A stretch of 64,000 nucleotides of DNA from Smallanthus sonchifolius (taxonomy: Eukaryota > Streptophyta > Magnoliopsida > Asterales > Asteraceae). Made by a program: the position numbers and the translations under genes. Shown here piece after piece: positions 22,801 to 32,823 of this stretch (position 1 is the first letter of the stretch; every line of letters begins with the position of its first letter). The notes below the pieces were generated by a model. It was not told the DNA's origin. It did no database searches and worked only from the letters and a program-made list of their open reading frames with translations. The stretch lies in assembly GCA_023525975.1 (NCBI GenBank), contig CM042042.1, forward strand, positions 8,873,501-8,937,500, given 5' to 3'.

Positions 22801-24940
22801 CCACAATGATAACGTTGCTCGTTAAAGCGTACAACACATAAAAATACTCGATTTTAAATACAACTTCGTTTAAAAAAAATTCAAAGAAAAAATATATAGA
22901 GTGAAAATGGAGATTAGAAAACAAATAAAATCAGCCACGTCAACCACTCAGAAAGAGTTACACATAACGGGACGGTAAAACAAAACATTAAAAAAAACTA
23001 ATGGCAAAGGAAAAAGTAAAATAAAAAATAAAAAAAATTCCACCATGTGGATCGAAGATAGGTGGATTGAAAAAAAATAAAAAAAAAGATACAAATAAAA
23101 TTTAAATTTCAACGATATATCGTCTTTTCATTCTAAATTTTAAAAATTTCACTCCTTAATATTTCAACACAATTAAATTTAAAATTCCAAAATTAAATAT
23201 GAAAAATTTAAAACTAATAAATTAGAATTGAAACTTGTAAACATGTTTCTAGAAAATAAATCTCGTCATTTAAAAAAATATAAAGTTTAAAATATAATAC
23301 ACTTTTAAAAATACATATTTGCAAGTTTCTTATCTTTATTAAATACTAAGTATTAAAATTTATAAATCAAAATAAAAATTTGTTTATAAATATCAAATTT
23401 AATTAAAAAACTACTAATTAGATATTAGTAAACTTTATTTTAACACATATTTATTTAAAATACAAACGTAGTATTTTCAAATTTTATATGTAAAATTAAA
23501 AAAAAAATTGTTTTTTATAATAAAATTTTAAATTATTTTTTAATAATAAAACTTTAAAAACTCGCTTTTTTAAAATCTCTTCTTTTTAATTCTTGATTTT
23601 TTTAAACTTTTAATGATAATTTAAAAAAATGTGAGTAAGTGGTAATAATAATGAAAATGTTTATTTATGTAATTTAAAAAAAACTAAATATAAAAGTATT
23701 AAATGAATTTTATATATGTGATTTTGAGGGGGAAAAAGTTATGAAGTTGAATATGATGATGTCAAATAACAAACTATTTAGTCTTTTATTTAGAAGAGAG
23801 ATAAAAAAAACTCCAAGAAACGTAGGGTCAGCAGCCCACAACAATCAATAATTACATCCAGATTGATTTTAGTAAAGAGTTGGTATGTTACTATGTTTCT
23901 TCTATAGGCCATTTTCTATCAATTTAAACCTAATCATTAATTGTATTTTAGTGTAAACTCATTTAATAGTATGATTTTTTAATTATTTTTTTAAAAGCTA
24001 TTGAAATTTTCTTTTTTTTATTGTATTGTATATACATAAATACATAGTAAACAAAAGTTAATAAATAATAACAAAATGTTACCTACATCATTCAAATCGA
24101 TTTTAAAATCTAACCACAAGTTATAAAAATATAACACTAAAATAAGTGTAATATTTCACCATGCATTGTAAGGTGGATACTTAAATTCTCACATTGTGTA
24201 GCAATTCCTGACACGACATGTAACATGACACGAAAATAAATAGGTTTTTGGTTGAATAATATAACTTGAATAATCAGGTTTTAAGCTTGCTAATATATCT
24301 GTTTATTAAACGGGCCGGCAAACACAACTCGTTAAATAAACGGGTTAAGGGTTTTAGAAAAAAAGTTTAGATTTTTGAGGGGTTGTTCCCAACTTTATTC
24401 ATTACTCACAACTACTAATTTTCACTTCTCCATTCTGCGGTCTTTTCCATCTGATTACTTCAAATCTCGAGTCGAATACATAAATCCAAGTTTGTTAAAC
24501 GGGAATGAAATATAAGTAACAAAAACAATCGAAATTACGTTAATTACAAGAAAAAAAAAGTTTCATTTGAGCCGGAGTCATTCGTTGTTTAAGTTGTTAC
24601 CAAGTTACCGATTATTCCTCATATTCATAAATGAACATTAAATCATGTATGAACCCAAAACACAACACACTTTTAAGTGTTTCCAGCCTATGCTTGAGGT
24701 TTTTAACGCAAATATTTATATAGATCGTGTTTAGATTCACGTATTCAACCCATCAATTCAAAACTCTTAAACCGATGAATCTGTCAACCCCATATGATTT
24801 ACACTGCTGCTTCTCACTAAAAACCAGTATTAATTTCCAACAATAAATAACCATAGCATCTTCTTTCCTCTTTCCTGGAACTTTCTCCCCACACAACATA
24901 ATCACCCAACCACAAACAATGAAGAAAAAAAAGGAAAGAG
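22801..24940. other. AT-rich intergenic DNA upstream of the WRKY gene
   Basis: Long A/T runs, no coding frame of interest and no ends of known elements recognised. It probably contains the body of the Helitron that starts at 22610. Confidence 0.4.
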
Positions 24941-24946
24941 GAGACC

Positions 24947-25014
24947 TTGACTTGTTACCCATGTTTCTATATAAACTTGACCATATCCTTCTTGGGTTCT
25001 TCATCAACTTGACC
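24947..25014 (+). promoter_or_regulatory. WRKY core promoter with three W-box motifs
   Basis: TTGACT at 24947-24952, TTGACC at 24977-24982 and TTGACC at 25009-25014 fit the W-box core TTGAC[C/T]. A TATA-like CTATATAAAC at 24968 lies about 75 bp before the ATG, so the third box may be in the leader. WRKY factors bind W-boxes and group IIa genes are often auto- or cross-regulated; here that is inference. Confidence 0.5.
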
Positions 25015-25044
25015 AGCATAAGACTTGTTGGCTGATTAACAACA

Positions 25045-26757
25045 ATGGTGAACACTTCTCTTGGTCTTGATCTTAACATCACCCCCTTTCTTCACACTCA
25101 TGATCATACCCATGCAGTAAGTATATCTTAATTCCATTCAAATCATATCCATATATACACTTGATGTACACCAACTCATAAGCACAACCAACTAGGAATT
25201 GCGTCAGAATTAGTGATATGTGACGCATTTCCGACGTAATATTGCGTCGCAAACCTATCAGTTTTCTAGTAGTATACATGGTGTCATATGTTATTTTGTA
25301 TGTATATAAATATCAGAATATCAACGATGATGCGGTTGCGGAGCTAAACAAGATGAGCTTAGAGAACAAGAAGCTAAGGGAGAAGCTAACACTTGTTTTG
25401 GACAACAACTTCCTCCAAAATCAACTTAACAAATCAATGCAAGACCGCGGTTTTTTGACATCTAATCCAAATAAAAGGAAGTTAAGTGAGTGTGACGAGT
25501 GTGACACCAGTGAAAGTACGGATTATCACCATCCAGGATCGTCGAAAAGGCCAAACAATGGCATCCCAAGAGTTTATAGACGAACGGATCCATCTGATAA
25601 AAGCATGGTACTTGATCACAAGCATGTCAAGAATGATTATTTTTGAGTTTTGGTATGAATTTAAGGTTTTGATGAATGTGTTGTGTAGGTAGTAGAAGAT
25701 GGATATCAGTGGAGAAAGTATGGGCAGAAGGTGACTAAAGATAACCCATCTCCTAGAGCTTATTACAAGTGCTCTTATGCACCTTCTTGTCCAGTCAAAA
25801 AGGTCATATATCTATCATCTCTTTAGCATCTTTCAGATAAACTAAAAACATGATAACATGTAAGTAGTAGGCGCTCGCCTAGGTGCCCCGTGTAGCAATA
25901 ACGCCTTGCGTCCATCAAGGCGTATAAGTGCAAATTCTGCGGAAAAACCAACCTGGAAAGATATGAAATAGCTAAAACTGGTGTGAAACATCTAAAAAGG
26001 GTCTGGAATAAGCCTAAAACAACTAAAAATGGTCTGGAATACACGTACGCCTTGCTTACCTTGGACCCTCGCTTTTTAAGTGCCTTGCGTGTAGTTTTCG
26101 AGTATTGAATTCTGGATTTCTGAGAGTCGTGTATCACTTTCAGATTGAAACAATTAGATGGTTCACTCGAATTTTCCGATCGTATAAAACTCAAGATTGA
26201 ATTCAAAAAGAACGTATGGAATCTGTGTTGATTTCGTGAACCTAAAAAATATATAATATGACCAAACATAGTTTTCGTATTTAAAATGGGGGCCAGTAAC
26301 TCCTTGAAAGCAGTTAATTTTTAAAATTAAATCCCACAAAATGCGCCAATTTTAATACCGAAATTTCAATACAAATTTCTGGAATATAAAATTCTTATGA
26401 ACCGTTAATATAACAACATTTGTCAAAATAAAAAGTTTTGCTGCTCGAGTTTTCTAGTAGTGTGACAGAGCCAACTTATGTAGCATGCTTCAATTTCAGG
26501 TACAAAGAGGTTTGGATGATGCTAATCTCCTAGTCGCCACTTATGAAGGTGAACACAACCACCACAAAAGAATGGAGAACGAACATGAAAATCGAACTCG
26601 TAACAAAAGATGCAGCTCTCCAATGGAGTTGGAAAAATTTGATGAAGTCTTGGTTGAAAAAATGGCTAATTCATTAATAAGAAACCCTGATTTCATTGAA
26701 GAGCTTGTAGATGCCATTTACTCCAAAATTTTGAAATATGAGTTGAATTTGTCTTGA
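25045..26757 (+). CDS. WRKY40-like: WRKY transcription factor, group IIa (WRKY18/40/60 type)
   Basis: Four exons: 25045-25116, 25317-25607, 25689-25802, 26500-26757; 735 nt, 244 aa, all GT-AG and in frame. The N-terminus has SLGLDLN, an LxLxL/DLN EAR-like repressor motif. A leucine-zipper-like helix follows (AVAELNKMSLENKKLREKL), as in group IIa. The DNA-binding domain has WRKYGQK and a C2H2 zinc site (CSYAPSC ... HNH). The last intron falls after PVKK and before VQR, the place known for groups IIa and IIb. The factor should act in the nucleus on W-boxes; relatives modulate defence and ABA responses. The second Cys and first His are 22 residues apart, where group II usually has 23, because one Lys is missing at the splice junction. 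Introns 1 and 3 hold transposon ends. Confidence 0.92.
25190..25274. mobile_element. Small CACTA-like remnant in WRKY intron 1
   Basis: Right end GTTTTCTAGTAGT at 25261-25273 and left ACTAGGAATTGCGTC, with GACGCATTTCCGACG and TTGCGTCGC inside. The same 12-mer GTTTTCTAGTAG occurs again at 26449 and 26993. Confidence 0.4.
26440..26462. mobile_element. CACTA-like right terminus in WRKY intron 3
   Basis: CGAGTTTTCTAGTAGTG is the reverse complement of a CACTACTAGAAAAC-type terminus. It lies about 38 bp before the last exon. The left end was not identified. Confidence 0.4.
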
Positions 26758-27487
26758 CATATTGTAATCTATGAGTACTTGTTCTTCCATACATGACATA
26801 ATCCAACAGTTATATCATATGTTTTTTATCTCTATGACAAACTCTATTCTTTGTCGGAGCTAGAAAAATTGTGTAACTAAATGACGTCGATGATACTAAA
26901 ATTATTGACAGTAACTAGAATCAAGATCGTGATGGCCGGAAAATATGTAGTTAAAGATCGTTTCCTATCCATTTTTTACGAAAAACGACCCAGTTTTCTA
27001 GTAGCATTTACCCTAGACTTACCATAAACAACCGATTCCACCCAAAAATCAACAAATGTGGCCATGGGTGTGTTCGGTTTTGTTGTTGGAAAAACACAAC
27101 CAGAAGATGCTAATTATAGTGGTTGGACAAATCTTGATCCGTTGATTGCATATTAGGTTACGAAAAAGTAAATCAGATGATGTTTTGAACATGATAATGA
27201 CACCCCAAAAGCAGATACCATAAAAGATCATGCATTAGAGGCGTCATTCAAAATCCTGCATTTGTGCATTCTCATGTAAAACAAAGTAAAATACACCCGA
27301 GAGAACGAATCAGAATTACACCAAGACGGTTTTCATCGCTTTTATTGACCCGGATATACCTCCGTCAAGAAACGCATAAATTAGTGCCACTTTCTCTATC
27401 AATAACGTGATTTGTGGAAAAAGAAACGATGCCTAGTGCTGGAACCTCGTCTTACTAATATATATGTTTGCATTTCACGGGGCGTGT
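26758..27487. other. Spacer between two convergent genes
   Basis: 730 bp between the stop codon of the WRKY gene and that of the minus-strand NAD(P)-binding gene, so it holds both 3' UTRs. A third GTTTTCTAGTAG is at 26993-27004. No gene is seen. Confidence 0.6.
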
Positions 27488-30400
27488 TTATTTCTGCTGG
27501 CTGTAACGTTTTAATCCATAAACATCAACTATGCCAGGCGGAAAAACCGGATCAATAGCCCCTCTTACAGCAACTTTTGCTACAGCTTTAACATCCACAG
27601 GTGGAGTCAACACTGGACCAACGATAGGGACCTGAGTCAAAGGCTTTGCATATTGCATAACCTGCATTGTTCAAACCAGCAATTATTTTCAAGAGCTTCG
27701 GTTAAAGCTGGAAACTTTGACCAATTACTTATAAATGGGTCGATTTGGGCTACGTTTTTTTCTCAAAAGGGCTAAATTGGAAAAAAAAAAACGCAGCTAA
27801 CAGGAGACGATTACCATAATATATTAATAATCAAACAAAATGGAGAAAAATGTGTTCCAGGTCAAACCTAAGATGACCTGGCCCATTAACCCGACCCATC
27901 TCTCAGCCAAAACAGATGTCTTACTAAAATGATCATTTTTAAACGTACCATCTCTAGTGGAGAACCAATTACACCAAGAGGTAATTTCATGCTGCCAACT
28001 CGACGAGTTCCATAAATGAACCCAGGCCTCAAAATCACATCTAAAATTTTAAAAAGAAGTTACATGTTATTGTGAGATAGAGAACTCCAGACTCCAAATA
28101 TTAATCCAAAACAAAATACTGTTTAGAAAATAAGTGCATGTTCTAGAAAAAGGCGATAGAATACTCACGTCCATATGGAAACTTTGCCAGCAACTCTGTT
28201 TCAGTAGCTCTCTGCATTATGCAAATTTGTAGGTGATTATAGGAAATTGGAGGATAACATATTTTGCCACTGTTTTTTTATCACTGGGTAAAATAAAACT
28301 AGAAATTTGAATTTATTATCGAATGTCACACATTTAGCTACAAATTAACTATTTGTGAATGGAAGAATCAATGCTTGCATATGATGAAAAAAACACCTTT
28401 CCATCATAATATCCTTGTATCAAGTAATTAATCACGCCGAAGTCAGCAGCAGATATATAGACGAATCTTTTAATCCCTGTAGATGATAATCAAGAACAGA
28501 TTACAACTACATTAATGGTCATGAACCTTTAAATATTAGAAGCACAAATCTCTTAACAATTCTATTTTGTGTACCCTCAGGGTTTATCATTTACCACATG
28601 CATAACACAAAAAATAATAAAGCAGACAGAAGGAATAATTGAATTCAACTTAAACCTTTTTCAGCTGCAGCTTTAATTGCATTTATGTTTGCAGTTCCAT
28701 TGATCTTGTACATGAAAGCATTGGAACCAAAACCACCAACACAAGAGATCTGAAAGATTTAAGCAGCAATTTAAAATGAAATTAGTAAAATCTGTAACAA
28801 AAAGAAACCAATCCTAGTAATCAACTATCTAATAGAAGTTAAGTTATCTTCTATTTTTTTAAAACCAATTCTAAGGCACATTGTAGAATATTTATATTTT
28901 AACCTGTAAAATAAGAGCTTTTATTAAAAAATAATTACGAGGAAATAGAGACGATACATACAACAGAAGTGACTCCATCGAGTGCTTCCTTCCATGAATC
29001 ACCAGATAGCAAGTCCCCTGTCATCACACAAAGCAAAATATTAGTCATTTTGATTAAATAAAAGATCAATGAAAACATTAATATTTACTATTATCTCATA
29101 AAACACAAAAATACGAGGTGGAAAACTACTTTATAATTATCATGTACTTGATACCATTTCCAATTTCAAATTCTTGGGGAAACAATATACTTTGCCTTAT
29201 AGCTTATACGCCCGGTTGATACCCCAAAAAATCATAGTAGCAGACTTGTCCTGTTCTATTAAAAAATTACTTCCATCTTGATTGACATGTAATCAGTTAA
29301 ACTTATTCGCCTGATTCAAGTGTTCTTTCAACATTTTAGCACATATAAACTTAACAGTTGAATATAATACCTTGATGCCAACTCACTTTGTTAGCCCATG
29401 ATTCTTGGATGGATGACTTGCCGGATCTGCCGCAGAAATATTAGCAAGATCCGTGGACAAATCAGCAGCATATCAAATCAACACATGAAAGGTAACATAT
29501 TCAAAGCTAACTGAGTGAAATTTTTTGTTAATTATCTAGGGTTCGAGCCCACATACAGAAGCAACAATAAAATCAATTCGAAGTGATCATTTTCTTGCTT
29601 ATCTCTTAATGCAAAAGTGATCAATCCACATAAATTACAACAAATACTTCATTGTGGACACATGCATGGTGATACTTTTAATCCAAGAAATTCATTTAAA
29701 GGTGACGTAAAAATAAACAATTAAATGTACCTGCTAAGGCTCGCAACCGACAAGCCACGATCCAACCCTTCCTTGCATATGTGTGAGCCCACAAACCCAT
29801 TTCCACCCAGAACAAGTAACTGATTCCAAAAACATTCAGAAATAGATAAACATAACCATATCAATACATACATATACACATATGAAAACATCAATGCATA
29901 TGCAATCCAATTAAACCTTTGTTAAATATACACCTACAATGCACAAAATTCCATCACAACTTAACAAAATGCCCCATCCATCCCAAAAAAGCCCTAATCA
30001 ACATTGAATTTGAGACAATGGGACTAGCATTTATACACACACACATACACACATACACACACGTATACATACACACACACACACATGAAAACATCAATGC
30101 ATATGCAATCCAGTCAAAAGTTTGTTAAGTTATACACCTACAATGCACAAAATTCCATCACACCTTAACAAAATGCTCCATCCATCCCAAAAAAGCCCTA
30201 ATCAACATTTAGTTGAGACAATGGGACTAACATTTATATACACACACACATATACACATAAAAAGCACATATACATACACATACATACACACACACACAT
30301 GAAAACATCAATGCATATGCAATCCAGTTAAAAATATATTAACTATACACCGACAATGCACAAAATTCCATCATACCTTAACAAAATGCTCCATCCATAC

Positions 30401-31009
30401 CAAAAAAGCCCTAATCAACATTGATTTTGGGACAATGGGACTAGCACTTATTTACACACACATACACACATGAAAACATCAATGCATATGCAATCCAGTT
30501 AAACCTTTGTTAACTAGACACCTACAACAAACAAAATTCCATCACACATTAACAAAATGCTCCATCCATCCCAAAAAAGCCCTGATCAACATTGATTTTG
30601 AGACAATGGGACTAACATTTATACACACACACACACATACACACACACAAAAAAAAACTGAAAGTACCTTTTCTACTAGCGGAGGTGTAGTATTTACTGT
30701 TTCAGCTTCCTCTACTTTAAGCTGTTCATCAATCTTATTAGAATCTGTTGACAAATATCTTCCTCTTCCAATAGAACCAAATGTATTGCTTCAATTTCAC
30801 AAACAAATCAATAACTTTAAAATTAAAAGCATCATAACCAAATCACTCCCTTCGTTACAGCAAAATAACATTTTGATTTAAATTGAACTGGTTTCTAGGT
30901 TAATTTTGTGTTCGATTTTGACAGATTTTTGCCGAACAACGAACAATTGAGATCGAAAAACTTACAATAATCTGGAGGGAGATAATATGGAATGGATTAG
31001 ACGAGACAT
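27488..31009 (-). CDS. NAD(P)-binding Rossmann-fold protein, mitochondrial type (At5g10730/At5g15910-like)
   Basis: Ten exons, minus strand: 31009-30966, 30788-30668, 29819-29731, 29426-29371, 29017-28962, 28749-28656, 28476-28397, 28211-28169, 28040-27949, 27661-27488; 849 nt, 282 aa, all GT-AG and in frame. The first 30 residues (MSRLIHSILSPSRLF ...) are basic, hydroxylated and free of acid residues, like a mitochondrial presequence. The nucleotide site is VLGGNGFVGSH (GxxGxxG) at about residue 57. Later blocks are SCVGGFGSN, NGTANINAI, YISAAD, a YYDGK with YxxxK spacing, and LRPGFIYGTR. It belongs to the atypical short-chain dehydrogenase/NDUFA9-like group; the exact reaction is not known to me. 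Intron 2 carries four tandem repeats. Confidence 0.9.
27700..27925. repeat. GGGTCAA-family repeat in intron of the NAD(P)-binding gene
   Basis: ATAAATGGGTCGATTTGGGC at the left and GGCCCATTAACCCGACCCAT at the right resemble the repeats in RRC1 introns 12 and 14. Confidence 0.4.
29882..30656. repeat. Four tandem repeats of about 170-215 bp with CA-rich tails
   Basis: Units start with ATGAAAACATCAATGCATAT at 29882, 30085, 30299 and 30470. Each holds CCATCACAC.TTAACAAAATG, CCCAAAAAAGCCCT, then a (CA)n/(TA)n tract whose length varies. The array is within intron 2 of the minus-strand gene. Confidence 0.85.
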
Positions 31010-32823
31010 GATCGTGTGATTGCTTCGTTCGGTGCTTGAATCGGAGAATCGGAGGGAACGGAGTCGTTATTCGAAGAGGTGAAATGAAGGCAACTTCAAG
31101 CGCAGGTTAGCGAGTGCAAAATGCTGACACGTATGAGATACACGTGGATTAATTTCGGCCTGTAGCAGACACCCATCTAGAAAGGTATATGTTGCAAATA
31201 TGGTCCCTCAACTATACTTCATTCGTAGTTTTTAGTCCATGTTTTTAGTTATTCTCTTAAGACAACACAAATAGGGGATTTTTAAAGGTGTAGCAAAATA
31301 ATCTGGTTGTGTTGTTTGGTCTAATTAATTTTAGTTATGTATAATCACAATGCGATATCGGCTTAGAAGGCTTACATTAACCCAGTTTAGCGTCACGGAC
31401 CCATCTTAAGGAGCTCTTGGTAGACTAGTATGCTCAAGTAACAATATATGACAATATTGTTATTAAAGTACGATCCAAAGAAGAGTTACACCTCGAGTAA
31501 CAATCATAAAATATTTTATGAAGGTGAATGTAACATAATATATATTGTGATCCTTGACTGAAAATTTTTAGTACAATACATGCATAATATTAGGATTGTG
31601 ATAAGTTTAAAACAATGACGAATAGTGGAACTGAAAACCAAACCATCACATAAAGATACAGATTCGGCTTAGAACCGATTTGAAGTATACAAAACTTAGG
31701 AAGAGATATGGAAATGTAACTAATACATTTTTACCCCCAACGAACAACACCATAAGAAGAAGCCCGTACTTATTATGCTTAGTCTGGCCCTCTTATACAT
31801 AGTATTGTGGGTTAATTACTGCGCATCTTTGGTAGTTACCTTCTACGCATCTTTAGTTGTTAGGTTAGGAATTTGTTTGCAAATATTCTTAATAACAGGT
31901 ATAAACCATTCAAGATCATGTTTATATATGTTTTGAACTGTCTATTAATAACTCACAAACAGACTCATTTTTGTTTTGAGCACACATCTCAAGTGATCGA
32001 TAGCTTGAAGGATTAATGAAGGCTTATAGCCTATGACATTCAATAGTGATGTTGGTTATCCATTTTGATGGCTTGAAATGTATCTATAAGTCCTGGCTCT
32101 ATAATATAATTGAAGTATTAATATATGACAATAACTCACCAACATACCTATTTTTGTTTTGAGCACACATCTCAAGTGATCGATAGCTTGAAGGATTAAT
32201 GAAGGCTTATAGCCTATGACATTTAATAGTGATGTTGGTTATCCATTTTAAAGGTTTGAAATGTATCTATAAGTCCTGGCACTATAGTATCATTAAAGTA
32301 TTACTGTATGACTTTACTAGGTTATATACCCATCATGAAGTTGTTTAATAGAAAAACAAAAATACAATAATGTGTAGCGAAAATTAGATTTTAAATTTTA
32401 TATTATAATTTAAATTAAGTAATAATTAGAATTCAAATCTTATAATAATTTTTTTGAAAAAAAAAACAACATTAACATAATTAGATATTAAAATTCAAAC
32501 TTACTAAAAATATAAAAAATTGTAATATTTTAATGAGAAAAAGTATGGTGTTACCACATGGCAACATGTGAAATTGTTTAGTAAAAGTATGATGTTTAGT
32601 TTATTTGTGTCAATCGGTCATATATAACGCATCGAGAGGTTTGACATTATTTAGGAACAAAACAAAATTAGTTATCAATATCAACTACCGAAAAAACAAA
32701 TACAAAAGATCAAGTTTAAGGATGCAAAATCAAGTTTACTTGTATAAATAGCTAAACATAATGAAACAAGATGAATATTTCACTCTATTATTGTTATATA
32801 CAACATACAAGAATCGTAACTGT
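31010..32823. other. Intergenic region between two minus-strand genes
   Basis: It should contain the promoter of the NAD(P)-binding gene (31010-31150 is richer in GC) and the 3' UTR of the fibrillin gene. Apart from the 182-bp duplication no feature is recognised. Confidence 0.5.
31948..32312. repeat. Tandem duplication of 182 bp
   Basis: The segment beginning TAACTCAC at 31950 is repeated from 32132, sharing TTTTTGTTTTGAGCACACAT, TCGATAGCTTGAAGGATTAA and GTATCTATAAGTCCTGGC. The copies differ at roughly ten to fifteen positions, so the duplication is not brand-new. Confidence 0.85.

Noticed and set aside
25823..26269. 148-codon minus-strand frame inside WRKY intron 3
   Set aside because: No domain, lies in intron repeat-like sequence and antisense to a well-supported gene.
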